Shown: one piece after another, positions 8,809 through 18,785 of the stretch
Layout of the letters: every line of letters begins with the position of its first letter
How positions within the stretch are numbered: position 1 is the stretch's first letter
NCBI RefSeq assembly: GCF_007830155.1
Contig: NZ_VLKY01000002.1
Coordinates: forward strand, 310,001 to 374,000
Direction: 5' to 3'
Source: Pseudomonas duriflava
GTDB lineage: Bacteria > Pseudomonadota > Gammaproteobacteria > Pseudomonadales > Pseudomonadaceae
DNA: 64,000 nucleotides
Notes under the pieces: model-generated
Databases searched by the model: none
What the model was told of the DNA's origin: nothing
What the model saw: the letters and a program-made list of their open reading frames with translations, nothing else
Made by a program: the position numbers and the translations under genes

Positions 8809-9684
8809 ATGTCAGCTGTTCCCCGCGTAATGATCATCGGCTGTGGTGATGTAGGCAGCCGCCTGGGTTTGCAGCTGCACGCTGCAGGCTGGCAGGTTCA
8901 TGGCCTTCGGCGCACAGTTGAGCGTCTACCCGCAGGGATCCAACCGGTTGCTGGGGACTTGAACGCAGCGCTTGCACCGGCTGATTGGCCTCGCGAGCCA
9001 TTGGATTACGTGGTGTACACTGCAGCCGCAACTACCCATGACGAGACAGGGTATCGAGCGGCCTATGTAGAGGGTCTGCGACACACTTTCGGCTGGCTGA
9101 AACAGCATGGCCAAGTACCGCGCCGCCTCTTGTTTGTTTCCAGCAGTGGCGTTTATGGGCAGCAGAACGGTGAATGGGTTGACGAAACATCCGCTACCGA
9201 GCCGAGCGGCTATACCGGACGAGTCTTGCTGGAGGCCGAGCAGATGGCTCAGGCCAGCGGTATTCCTGCCACAGCGGTGCGCCTGAGCGGTATCTACGGG
9301 CCAGGCCGGGAGTGGTTACTCAATCAGGTCCGCCAGGGCTATCGCGTCGCCAGCGAACCGCCGCTCTATGGCAACCGCATCCATGCAGGCGATGCTGCCG
9401 GGCTGCTCGCGTGCTTATTAAACATCGATAATAAAGGCGGAGCGTTAGACCCGATTTACATCGGGGTTGATGACGAGCCTGCCCCCCTCTATGAAGTCGT
9501 CACCTGGCTGCGTGAACGCCTGGGCGTCACGCACTGGGCTGAGGAAGCCACGGTCCGTCGGGCAGGCAGTAAGCGCTGCCGTAACGCCCGTGCCCGAGCT
9601 TTAGGCTGGAAACCACAATACCCAAGTTATCGGGAAGGATATACAGCTCTTCTGGAAAGCGCTTCAGTCAACGTGGCGAAATAA
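8809..9684 (+). CDS. NAD(P)-dependent epimerase/reductase-like protein (extended SDR, YeeZ-like)
   Basis: A 291-residue Rossmann protein. The dinucleotide loop near the N-terminus reads 'VMIIGCGDVGSRLGLQLHAA'; 'LLFVSSSGVYGQQNGEWVDE' carries the Ser and the Tyr region of extended SDRs, and 'RLSGIYGPGREWLLNQVRQG' follows. The canonical YxxxK is not obvious: after the serine strand comes 'SGYTGRVLLEAEQMA', so the catalytic lysine seems replaced, as in the YeeZ-type atypical group. Substrate unknown. Stands alone on the plus strand opposite oxyR. Confidence 0.8.
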   Translation: MSAVPRVMIIGCGDVGSRLGLQLHAAGWQVHGLRRTVERLPAGIQPVAGDLNAALAPADWPREPLDYVVYTAAATTHDETGYRAAYVEGLRHTFGWLKQHGQVPRRLLFVSSSGVYGQQNGEWVDETSATEPSGYTGRVLLEAEQMAQASGIPATAVRLSGIYGPGREWLLNQVRQGYRVASEPPLYGNRIHAGDAAGLLACLLNIDNKGGALDPIYIGVDDEPAPLYEVVTWLRERLGVTHWAEEATVRRAGSKRCRNARARALGWKPQYPSYREGYTALLESASVNVAK

Positions 9685-9833
9685 CTCTGTTGCGGTGAAC
9701 CGACACGGCGCGATGCTTTGCGGTTATTGCGCCCCATAGCTACGGAGTGAGCCGTTGGGACCAATAAGCGAACACGCATGGCACCGTGTCTTGCATGGAG
9801 CCACCCTTCGGGCCGGGTTACCTCCCTCCCGGC

Positions 9834-10214
9834 TTAAGCCAGGACAAGCACGCCATCCATTTCTACCTGGGCACCTTTGGGCAACGCCGCCACGCCAATG
9901 GCAGCACGGGCCGGGTAAGGCTGCTGGAAATAACGCCCCATTACTTCGTTCACTTTGGCGAAGTGGCTCAGGTCGGTCAGGAAGATATTCAACTTAACGA
10001 TATCTGCCAGCGAGCCACCCGCCGCTTCAGCCACGGCCTTGAGGTTCTCGAACACCTGTACAGTCTGCTCCTCGAAGCCGTCTACCAGCTCCATGGTCTT
10101 GGGATCCAGCGGAATCTGTCCGGACAGGTAAACGGTATCGCCTGCCTTGATTGCCTGGGAATACGTACCGATGGCGGCTGGGGCCTTGTCAGTATGGATC
10201 ACGGTCTTGCTCAT
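9834..10214 (-). CDS. ridA: 2-iminobutanoate/2-iminopropanoate deaminase RidA
   Basis: A 126-residue RidA/YjgF protein of standard length. Signatures are '[23 protein letters not shown]', '[37 protein letters not shown]', '[20 protein letters not shown]'. The Arg of 'PARAAIGV' and the C-terminal Glu are the imine-binding residues of the trimeric enzyme. It hydrolyses reactive enamine/imine products of threonine dehydratase, protecting PLP enzymes. It lies downstream of spoT with a terminator between, so it probably has its own promoter. Confidence 0.96.
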   Translation of the reverse strand: MSKTVIHTDKAPAAIGTYSQAIKAGDTVYLSGQIPLDPKTMELVDGFEEQTVQVFENLKAVAEAAGGSLADIVKLNIFLTDLSHFAKVNEVMGRYFQQPYPARAAIGVAALPKGAQVEMDGVLVLA

Positions 10215-10238
10215 GGAGTCGCTCCTTATCCAAGTGAT

Positions 10239-10272
10239 GAAAACCTACCAGGATAGCCTGGCAGGTTTAGTC
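10239..10272 (-). terminator. terminator after spoT
   Basis: AAACCTACCAGG at 10241-10252 pairs with CCTGGCAGGTTT at 10257-10268 (11 of 12 matched, 4-base loop ATAG). On the minus strand the stem ends in TTTTC. It sits between the spoT stop and the ridA start. Confidence 0.75.
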
Positions 10273-10300
10273 TAAAGGAGACCCGACTGGATAGGACGTT

Positions 10301-12415
10301 TTAACTGCGAACACGCGTGATACTGGCCACGCCGGACAAGGTTCGTAGCTTGCGGATAACACGGGCCAGGTGAATACGATCATGTACGCTCACAACCAGC
10401 TGGACCACACTGATCCGGCCGTCGCGCTCGTTCATGTTGATCCGCTCGACGTTGGCATCGGCTGAGGTCACGGTTGTGGCCAGCAGGGCAATCAGGCCAC
10501 GCTGATGTTCCAGCTGAACACGCAGTTCCACGTTGAATTCACCAGCGACGTCTTTTGCCCATGTCAAAGGAATGCACTTTTCCGGGTTCTGACGAATCTC
10601 AGCGATGTTCTTGCAGGTTTCCAGGTGAACGACCATGCCCTTGCCTGCCGACAGGTGCCCTACAATCGGGTCGCCTGGAATCGGTGTACAGCACTTGGCA
10701 TAGCTGAGCACCAGCCCTTCGGTCCCGCGAATAGCCAACGGCCCCTCGGTACGCGCTTTCTGCTCAGCCCCTTCGGCGTCGGCTGAGACCAGTCTTCGCG
10801 CCACGACATAAGCCATCTGATTGCCCAGGCCGATCTCTTCCAGCAGATCCTCCAACACTACGACCTTATATTCTGCGAGCACAGGCAGAATCCGCGGTAG
10901 GGAGATCTTGGACAGCTGCGTATCAAAATTGGAGAGCGCCTTGTTCAGCAGGCGCTCGCCCAAACTGATCGACTCTGACCGGCGCTGCTGCTTGAGGGCA
11001 TGACGAATATTCGTCCGTGCCTTGCCGGTTACCACAAAATTCAGCCAGGCTGGATTGGGCCGTGTACCAGGCGCAGTAATGATCTCGACTGTTTCGCCAC
11101 TGTTGAGCGGCTGGGAAAGTGGCGCAAGGCGGCGATTGATCCGGCAGGCGATGCAGTTGTTGCCGATGTCAGTATGCACCGCATAGGCAAAGTCCACCGG
11201 TGTAGACCCTTTGGGCAACTCCATGATGCTGCCCTTGGGCGTAAATACATAGACCTCGTCGGGAAACAGGTCAATCTTCACATTCTCGATAAATTCGAGG
11301 GAGTTGCCAGCACGCTGTTGCAGTTCGAGAATGCCTTTTACCCACTGGCGCGCTCGTGCATGGGAGTTCTTGGACTCCTCGTTGCCCGACTTGTACAACC
11401 AGTGCGCTGCGATCCCGTTATTGGCCATGTCCTCCATTTCGCGTGTACGAATCTGGATTTCAATGGGCACGCCGTGCATGCCAAACAAGGTCGTATGCAA
11501 CGACTGATAGCCGTTGGCCTTGGGAATCGCGATGTAATCCTTGAAGCGACCCGGGATCGGCTTATAGAGGCTGTGCACGGCCCCCAGAACGCGATAACAG
11601 GTGTCGACCTTGTCGACGATAATGCGAAACGCGTAGACGTCCATAATCTCATTGAACGACTTACGCTTGCCGCGCATCTTTTGATAGATACTGTAAAGAT
11701 GCTTTTCGCGGCCAATCACTTCACCCGGTAGCTCCTCGCGATGGAGGCAGCTGGTGAGCGATTCCTGGATCTTGCTGACAATCTCGCGGCGGTTGCCACG
11801 GGCTGCCTTGACGGCACGCCGGATGCGCTCGGCACGCATGGGGTGCATGGCACGAAAGCCCAGATCCTCAAACTCGGCATACATGTTGTGCATGCCCAGT
11901 CGGTTAGCAATCGGTGCATAGATCTCTAAGGTTTCCTTGGCGATGCGGCGGCTCTTCTCCGGCGGCATGGCATCAAGCGTGCGCATGTTGTGCAGCCGGT
12001 CGGCCAGTTTGACCAGGATCACGCGAATGTCGCGCGCCATGGCCATCGCCATCTTCTGGAAGTTTTCCGCCTGGGCTTCGGCCTTGGTCTCAAAATGCAT
12101 CTGGGTCAGCTTGCTGACACCATCAACCAGTTCGGCCACAGTCTCGCCGAATTGCGCAGTAAGCGCTTCCTTGGCAATACCGGTATCTTCGATCACGTCG
12201 TGCAGCATGGCGGCCATCAGGCTTTGATGGTCCATGTGCATGTCGGCGAGAATATTGGCAACGGCGAGCGGGTGCGTCACATAGGGCTCACCGCTGCGGC
12301 GGCGTTGCCCATCGTGGGCTTGCTCGGCGTAATAATAGGCGCGGCGGACCAGGTTGACCTGGTCAGCGCCTAGATAGGACGCGAGCCGTTCAGAAAACGT
12401 GTCGATGGCTGGCAT
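10301..12415 (-). CDS. spoT: bifunctional (p)ppGpp synthetase/hydrolase SpoT
   Basis: A 704-residue long RSH enzyme. The N-terminal HD hydrolase domain has H72-D73 in 'LHDVIEDTG' and 'VKLADRLHNMRTL'. The synthetase domain shows 'KRKSFNEIMDVYAFRIIV' and 'RFKDYIAIPKANGYQSLHTTL'. A TGS domain ('DEVYVFTPKGSIMELPKGSTPVDFAYAVH') and C-terminal ACT domain (~630-704) complete it. Both active sites look intact, so it should make and degrade the alarmone. It follows rpoZ by about 50 bases in the yicC-gmk-rpoZ-spoT operon. Confidence 0.98.
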   Translation of the reverse strand: MPAIDTFSERLASYLGADQVNLVRRAYYYAEQAHDGQRRRSGEPYVTHPLAVANILADMHMDHQSLMAAMLHDVIEDTGIAKEALTAQFGETVAELVDGVSKLTQMHFETKAEAQAENFQKMAMAMARDIRVILVKLADRLHNMRTLDAMPPEKSRRIAKETLEIYAPIANRLGMHNMYAEFEDLGFRAMHPMRAERIRRAVKAARGNRREIVSKIQESLTSCLHREELPGEVIGREKHLYSIYQKMRGKRKSFNEIMDVYAFRIIVDKVDTCYRVLGAVHSLYKPIPGRFKDYIAIPKANGYQSLHTTLFGMHGVPIEIQIRTREMEDMANNGIAAHWLYKSGNEESKNSHARARQWVKGILELQQRAGNSLEFIENVKIDLFPDEVYVFTPKGSIMELPKGSTPVDFAYAVHTDIGNNCIACRINRRLAPLSQPLNSGETVEIITAPGTRPNPAWLNFVVTGKARTNIRHALKQQRRSESISLGERLLNKALSNFDTQLSKISLPRILPVLAEYKVVVLEDLLEEIGLGNQMAYVVARRLVSADAEGAEQKARTEGPLAIRGTEGLVLSYAKCCTPIPGDPIVGHLSAGKGMVVHLETCKNIAEIRQNPEKCIPLTWAKDVAGEFNVELRVQLEHQRGLIALLATTVTSADANVERINMNERDGRISVVQLVVSVHDRIHLARVIRKLRTLSGVASITRVRS

Positions 12416-12466
12416 GGATCAAATCATCTCCTGCCGGCCCACGTGACGGCTCGTCGGTCCGGCATA

Positions 12467-12739
12467 TTACAGCGCCTCGCTGTCAGCCTCGTTGTTGTCT
12501 TCGAAGGCAGCGAACAGCGGCTCTTCCTCAACGATATCTTCCTGACGAATAACCTCGTAATCAACCAGACCTTCGGCGATTTCACGCAAGGCCACTACGG
12601 TCGGCTTGTCGTTGTCCCACGGTACTTTGGGCTCTTTGCCGCCGGTGGCGAGCTGGCGGGAACGCTTGGTAGCGAGCATGACCAGTTCGAAACGGTTATC
12701 GACGTTGTCCAGGCAGTCTTCAACGGTAACGCGAGCCAT
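12467..12739 (-). CDS. rpoZ: RNA polymerase subunit omega
   Basis: A 90-residue protein beginning [19 protein letters not shown] and continuing '[15 protein letters not shown]', the invariant omega region that clamps the beta-prime subunit, with an acidic C-terminal tail. The gmk-rpoZ-spoT order is the classical gammaproteobacterial arrangement and links a ppGpp-binding polymerase subunit with a ppGpp enzyme. Confidence 0.98.
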   Translation of the reverse strand: MARVTVEDCLDNVDNRFELVMLATKRSRQLATGGKEPKVPWDNDKPTVVALREIAEGLVDYEVIRQEDIVEEEPLFAAFEDNNEADSEAL

Positions 12740-12824
12740 GGTGTTCCTCGTGGCAATATGATCCCGGAGCGGGAGGACTGTGTAGTCTAAGAAAACATTC
12801 GGCCATAGGGAAGTGCCGTTTGGC

Positions 12825-13463
<639 letters not shown>

Positions 13464-14327
13464 CTATTCGATGTTCTGCACTTGTTCGCGCATTTGTTCT
13501 ATGAGGACTTTCAGATTGACCGCCGCCTGCGTAGAGCGGGGGTCGAAGGCTTTGGAGCCTAACGTATTCGCTTCGCGGTTGAGTTCCTGCATGAGGAAGT
13601 CCAGACGACGACCTGCCGCGCCGCCCGTCTTGAGCACTCGGGCCACCTCACCCACATGCGTGGTCAGGCGATCCAGCTCTTCAGCCACGTCACTTTTCTG
13701 GGCCAGCATGACCATTTCCTGCTCGAGCCGTTGCGGGTCGACCTCGACGCTCAGCTCGGCAAACCGGTCCAGAATCTTTTGCCGCTGTGCGGCAAGCATT
13801 TCAGGAACCAGCTCACGCAAGGCAGCGACTTCCGCCAGGATAGCCTGGAGACGCTCTTCGATCAGGCGTGCAAGCTCGACTCCTTCGCGGTGACGTCCAG
13901 CCTTGAGTTCGTCCAGCGCCGCCGTGAATAGCGTCAACGCTTCGGCATTGAGCGCCTGGGCATCAACACTGCGGGAAACGATAACACCGGACCACCCCAA
14001 TACGGCGAGCGGATCAATCGGCGACGGCTGCTGAATCATTGCGGCCAGCCGTTCGGCCGCTTCGATCAGCTGACGGGCGCGCTGTTCGTCGATCTGCAAG
14101 CTGGGCGTGGCGCTTTCTTCGCTGAAGCGCAAGGTGCACTCCACCTTGCCGCGGGACAATCCCTGACGAAGCGCCTCGCGAACGCCGCCTTCGAGATCAC
14201 GAAATGCCTCAGGCAGACGCAGGTGAGGCTCCAGGTAGCGATGATTGACCGAACGCAGCTCCCAGCTTAGCGTCCCGTATACGCCCGCGCGCTCGACGCG
14301 GGCGAAGGCCGTCATGCTATGCACCAT
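13464..14327 (-). CDS. yicC: YicC-family endoribonuclease
   Basis: A 287-residue YicC protein starting MVHSMTAFARVERAG, with 'WELRSVNHRYLEPHLRLPE' and the C-terminal DUF1732 part 'GRRLDFLMQELNREANTLGSKA'. I chose ATG 14327 over an in-frame upstream ATG at 14348 because GAGG sits 7 bases before it and family members start with M(I/V)HSMTAF. E. coli YicC is a ring-shaped endoribonuclease linked to small-RNA turnover. First gene of the operon leading to gmk; divergent from rph. Confidence 0.95.
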   Translation of the reverse strand: MVHSMTAFARVERAGVYGTLSWELRSVNHRYLEPHLRLPEAFRDLEGGVREALRQGLSRGKVECTLRFSEESATPSLQIDEQRARQLIEAAERLAAMIQQPSPIDPLAVLGWSGVIVSRSVDAQALNAEALTLFTAALDELKAGRHREGVELARLIEERLQAILAEVAALRELVPEMLAAQRQKILDRFAELSVEVDPQRLEQEMVMLAQKSDVAEELDRLTTHVGEVARVLKTGGAAGRRLDFLMQELNREANTLGSKAFDPRSTQAAVNLKVLIEQMREQVQNIE

Positions 14328-14449
14328 GAAATGTCCTCGCTTAAGCAATGCGGCACGCTCGACAAGGGTTCCGGAACGGATCCACCTGCGGAACGACCCG
14401 CAAAAGGGATAAGTCTACCGCAGCCGGACGTCTGGCCCAACGCGGCGAT

Positions 14450-14478
14450 GTCGCATGATCTCGTATGGCGCCTATAAT
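14450..14478 (+). promoter_or_regulatory. probable sigma-70 promoter of rph
   Basis: A perfect -10 hexamer TATAAT lies at 14473-14478, about 35 bases before the rph ATG. The matching -35 17 bases upstream (GTCGCA) is poor, 3 of 6. Confidence 0.5.
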
Positions 14479-14513
14479 GACGACCAGTTTTCTTTCGCAA
14501 CAGGTATTTCTAA

Positions 14514-15230
14514 ATGAATCGTCCCAGTGGCCGCGCTGCCGATCAGTTACGCGAGATCCGCATCACCCGTCACTACACCAAGCATGCCGAAGGTTCGGTA
14601 CTGGTGGAGTTCGGTGACACCAAGGTGATCTGTACGGTTAGCGTCGAAGCCGGCGTGCCGCGCTTCCTCAAAGGTAAAGGCCAAGGCTGGCTGACCGCCG
14701 AATACGGCATGCTGCCTCGCGCTACAGGCGACCGCACCCAGCGTGAAGCCTCTCGCGGCAAGCAGGGCGGCCGTACCCTGGAAATCCAGCGACTTATCGG
14801 CCGTTCACTGCGGGCGGCGGTGGACCTCACCAAGCTGGGCGAGAATACCCTCTATATCGACTGCGACGTGATCCAGGCCGATGGTGGTACGCGTACAGCG
14901 TCCGTGACTGGTGCTTACGTTGCCTTGGTAGATGCTCTGGCCGTGCTGAAAAAGCGCGGGCTCAAAGGCAATCCGTTGAAACAAATGGTCGCTGCGGTGT
15001 CCGTGGGCATTTACCAGAACACGCCGGTACTTGATCTAGATTACCTGGAAGACTCGACGGCCGAAACGGACCTGAACGTCATCATGACCGACGCCGGTGG
15101 CTTTATTGAAGTCCAGGGCACCGCAGAAGGCGCGCCCTTCCAGCCCGAGGAATTCAATGAGATGCTGGCCCTGGCCCAGAAAGGCATCCGCGATCTGTTC
15201 GAACTGCAAAAAGCCGCATTGGCTGACTGA
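14514..15230 (+). CDS. rph: ribonuclease PH
   Basis: A 238-residue RNase PH, starting [19 protein letters not shown]. Family segments '[19 protein letters not shown]', '[21 protein letters not shown]', '[13 protein letters not shown]' and '[24 protein letters not shown]' are all intact, giving the phosphate-binding and active-site residues. It trims tRNA 3' ends phosphorolytically and, with PNPase, degrades structured RNA. Followed after 14 bases by a DUF4870 gene, probably co-transcribed. Confidence 0.98.
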   Translation: MNRPSGRAADQLREIRITRHYTKHAEGSVLVEFGDTKVICTVSVEAGVPRFLKGKGQGWLTAEYGMLPRATGDRTQREASRGKQGGRTLEIQRLIGRSLRAAVDLTKLGENTLYIDCDVIQADGGTRTASVTGAYVALVDALAVLKKRGLKGNPLKQMVAAVSVGIYQNTPVLDLDYLEDSTAETDLNVIMTDAGGFIEVQGTAEGAPFQPEEFNEMLALAQKGIRDLFELQKAALAD

Positions 15231-15244
15231 CCTACGAGGCTGCG

Positions 15245-15607
15245 ATGAACGAACTACAGGAAATCCCCGGTCCAGACGCACGTCGTTGGGCAATGCTTTG
15301 CCATTACTCCGCGTTCCTGTGGTTTGTAGCCCCGATGATCGGTAACGTCATCGGGCCTCTGGTGGTCTGGCAATTCAAGCGTGAGTCCGACCCTTTTATC
15401 GAAGATCAAGGCAAGGAAGCGCTGAACTTTCAGATCACCATTACCGTTGCGACGGTAATTTGCTGGATATTGGCCTGGGTTCTGATCGGTTTTCCGCTCA
15501 TGGTCCTGGTCGGTGTCTGGGCATTCGTGCTGACGATCATCGCCGGCCTCAAGGCCAACCAGGGGCGGCCGTATCGCTACCCCTTCTGCTGGCGGCCAAT
15601 CAGTTAG
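15245..15607 (+). CDS. DUF4870 (Tic20-like) small membrane protein
   Basis: A 120-residue protein with 'ARRWAMLCHYSAFLWF', then a glycine/proline hydrophobic helix, 'FKRESDPFIEDQGKEALNFQ', and two or three further membrane helices (~57-77, ~82-100). The motif of a charged linker 'DPFIxxxGKEALNFQ' between helices is the DUF4870 hallmark. Function is unknown for the family. It ends just before a strong bidirectional terminator and follows rph closely. Confidence 0.9.
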   Translation: MNELQEIPGPDARRWAMLCHYSAFLWFVAPMIGNVIGPLVVWQFKRESDPFIEDQGKEALNFQITITVATVICWILAWVLIGFPLMVLVGVWAFVLTIIAGLKANQGRPYRYPFCWRPIS

Positions 15608-15614
15608 GCCAACA

Positions 15615-15653
15615 GGCATTAAAAAACCGGCTTAATGCCGGTTTTTTAATGCC
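15615..15653. terminator. bidirectional terminator between the DUF4870 gene and crc
   Basis: A perfect 17-bp inverted repeat: 15615-15631 pairs with 15637-15653, loop TTAAT. The A6/T6 tracts inside the arms give U-runs in both directions, fitting two convergent genes. Confidence 0.92.
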
Positions 15654-15655
15654 CA

Positions 15656-16435
15656 TCAGATGCTCAGTGTCCAATCGTAATCGATCATCAACGGCGCATG
15701 CTGGGAGAAGCGTGGTTGACGCGGCAGACGCGCCGAGCGCACGAAACGGCGCAGCCCCGGCGTCAGAATCTGATAGTCGAAGCGCCAGCCCAGGTTCAGA
15801 TGCTCGGCCTGTTCACTGTCCGGCCACCAGCTGAACTGATCACCGTCACGGCTGATCTCGCGCAGGGCATCCACATACCCCATGTTGCCGATGACCTCGT
15901 CCAACCAGGCGCGCTCCGGCGCCAGGAAGCCCGGCATCTGCTGGCACTCGCGCCAGTTTTTCACGTCGATCTTCTGATGTGCGACATAGAGCGAGCCGCA
16001 ATAAATATACTCGCGGCGCTTGCGGCGCTGCTTGTTCAGATAGCTGGTGAAATCGTCCATGAACTTGAACTTATGGTTCAGTTCCTCATCACCGCCCATC
16101 CCGGAAGGGAGAAGCAGCGTGGCGATGCTCACCTTGTCAAAGTCAGCTTGCAGGTAGCGTCCGTAACGATCTGCCGACTCAAAGCCCAGGCCGCTGATAA
16201 CGGCTTTTGGTTGAAGTCTGCTATACAACGCGACACCGCCCTGGCTGGGTACCTCGGCGTCACAGGCATAGAGGAAGTAGCCATCCAGCTGATAGGACGG
16301 GTCTTCCAGATCGAAGGCGGAGGCGCGGGTGTCCTGCAAGCAGATCACGTCGGCATTCTGGGCTTGTAGCCAGTTGAGCAGACCTCGCTCAACGGCACCC
16401 TGAATACCATTCACGTTCATACTGATGATCCGCAT
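15656..16435 (-). CDS. crc: catabolite repression control protein Crc
   Basis: A 259-residue exonuclease III-fold protein starting MRIISMNVNGIQGAVERGLL, of the length and sequence style of Pseudomonas Crc ('NADVICLQDTRASAFDLEDP', 'QQMPGFLAPERAWLDEVIGN', 'FSQHAPLMIDYDWTLSI'). Crc has no nuclease activity; with Hfq it forms a repressive complex on A-rich sites of catabolic mRNAs and is counteracted by CrcZ-type RNAs. Several nuclease residues differ here as expected, for example 'DTRA' where ExoIII has a catalytic Glu. The frame extends upstream to 16498, but ATG 16435 matches the family start. Divergent from pyrE. Confidence 0.95.
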   Translation of the reverse strand: MRIISMNVNGIQGAVERGLLNWLQAQNADVICLQDTRASAFDLEDPSYQLDGYFLYACDAEVPSQGGVALYSRLQPKAVISGLGFESADRYGRYLQADFDKVSIATLLLPSGMGGDEELNHKFKFMDDFTSYLNKQRRKRREYIYCGSLYVAHQKIDVKNWRECQQMPGFLAPERAWLDEVIGNMGYVDALREISRDGDQFSWWPDSEQAEHLNLGWRFDYQILTPGLRRFVRSARLPRQPRFSQHAPLMIDYDWTLSI

Positions 16436-16517
16436 AAATGGCCCCCAAAAATTCGTGGATGTATGATACCCGAGCTCAAACGGTTTAGCTAAATTCATGC
16501 CGCCCGGGACTATTGCA

Positions 16518-17159
16518 ATGCAGGCGTATCAACGCAATTTCATTCGTTTCGCTATCGAGCGCGGAGTTCTGCGCTTCGGTGAATTCACTCTAAAATCCGG
16601 ACGTGTCAGTCCGTATTTTTTCAACGCAGGTCTCTTCAACAGCGGCAACGCTCTGGCCCAGCTAGGACGCTTCTACGCCGCTGCGGTCACAGATTCCGCT
16701 CTGAATTTTGACGTTTTGTTCGGCCCTGCCTACAAGGGTATCCCCTTGGCAGCAGCTACTGCCGTTGCATTGGCAGAAGAGCACGACCGCGACTTGCCAT
16801 GGTGCTTCAACCGTAAGGAAGCCAAGGACCATGGTGAGGGCGGTACGCTGGTAGGTGCGCCCTTGACGGGCCGGGTGCTGATTATTGATGACGTGATCAC
16901 TGCCGGGACCGCCATTCGGGAAGTGATGCAGATTATTCAAACGCAGGGCGCTACACCCGCTGGCGTGCTGATTGCATTGAATCGTCAGGAACGCGGTAAA
17001 GGCGAATTATCGGCCATCCAGGAAGTCGAGCGTGATTTCGGGATGCCGGTTGTCAGTATCGTCGCGCTGGACCAGGTATTGGAGTATCTCGCAGAAGATA
17101 GCGAGCTGAAGCGCCATTTGCCTGCCGTCGAGGCCTATCGCGCCAATTACGGCATTTGA
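16518..17159 (+). CDS. pyrE: orotate phosphoribosyltransferase
   Basis: A 213-residue enzyme of pyrimidine synthesis, joining orotate and PRPP to give OMP. It starts [18 protein letters not shown]; the PRPP loop '[18 protein letters not shown]' and the catalytic loop '[17 protein letters not shown]' are intact. An open frame from 16497 would add 7 residues, but 16518 matches the family. The crc-pyrE divergence is conserved in pseudomonads; a TATGAT at 16462-16467 is a candidate -10. Confidence 0.97.
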   Translation: MQAYQRNFIRFAIERGVLRFGEFTLKSGRVSPYFFNAGLFNSGNALAQLGRFYAAAVTDSALNFDVLFGPAYKGIPLAAATAVALAEEHDRDLPWCFNRKEAKDHGEGGTLVGAPLTGRVLIIDDVITAGTAIREVMQIIQTQGATPAGVLIALNRQERGKGELSAIQEVERDFGMPVVSIVALDQVLEYLAEDSELKRHLPAVEAYRANYGI

Positions 17160-17189
17160 ACTGACGCATCGAGCGACAAGGTGGCAGGA

Positions 17190-17783
17190 ATGGGAGTAAA
17201 GGTTGCGCTGAGCAGCGCACTGATCATGCTGGCAGGAGCAACCTTGGCAGCAGAGCCTGCTGCTATCCAGCTGTACCGGTATGTGGACCGCAACGGCGTG
17301 ACGGTCATTGACCGCCAGGGCGTGCCGCCGGAGTATGCCGGGAAAGGCTACGATATTCTCAGTGAGCAGGGTCGCGTGATTAAAATCGTGCCCCCTGCCC
17401 CACCTGCCGAGGAGCTTCACCGACGCGCTGCAGCCCGGCTGCAGGCCCAGGCCGATGCCAAACTGCTCAGGCTCTACAGCAGCGTGGCCGATGTGGACCG
17501 CGCCAGGCAACGCAAGCTCAGCGAGCTTGACGGTCTCGCAGCGATCAAGCGCAGCAACTTGCAGTCCTTGGACCAGCAACGCGCTACGCTCATGGCGCAA
17601 GCCGCTGAGCATCAGCGGGCCGGACGCACCGTACCCGACGATCTGCTCCAGCGCATCGATGCACTTCGTGCCGAAGAAAGCCGTTTGAATAGCGAGCTGG
17701 AACGGTATGCGAAGGAGCGGCAAGAAACCGAGGCTAGCTACCAGGCCGACCGTGAACGGCTCGTCCAGCTATTGGGGAAATAA
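17190..17783 (+). CDS. DUF4124 domain periplasmic protein
   Basis: A 197-residue predicted secreted protein. Residues 1-21 (MGVKVALSSALIMLAGATLA) are a signal peptide ending in an Ala-x-Ala-type site. The mature N-terminus 'IQLYRYVDRNGVTVIDRQGVPPEY' is a DUF4124 domain (YxxxDxxGxxxxxD pattern); the rest is a long charged helix/coiled coil ending at residue 197. Start chosen at ATG 17190 (AAGG about 9 bases upstream) rather than GTG 17181. It trails pyrE by 30 bases and ends in a shared terminator. Function unknown. Confidence 0.85.
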   Translation: MGVKVALSSALIMLAGATLAAEPAAIQLYRYVDRNGVTVIDRQGVPPEYAGKGYDILSEQGRVIKIVPPAPPAEELHRRAAARLQAQADAKLLRLYSSVADVDRARQRKLSELDGLAAIKRSNLQSLDQQRATLMAQAAEHQRAGRTVPDDLLQRIDALRAEESRLNSELERYAKERQETEASYQADRERLVQLLGK

Positions 17784-17809
17784 AAAACGGGGCTTTAGCC
17801 CCGTTTTTT
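17782..17809. terminator. bidirectional terminator between the DUF4124 gene and argB
   Basis: ACGGGGCT at 17787-17794 pairs with AGCCCCGT at 17797-17804, flanked by A5 and T6 tracts. Confidence 0.92.
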
Positions 17810-17813
17810 ATTA

Positions 17814-18768
<955 letters not shown>

Positions 18769-18785
18769 CATGCTGTTCCGGATGA

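Noticed and set aside
11000-11731. 243-codon open frame on the plus strand
   Set aside because: Antisense to spoT, whose motifs are intact.
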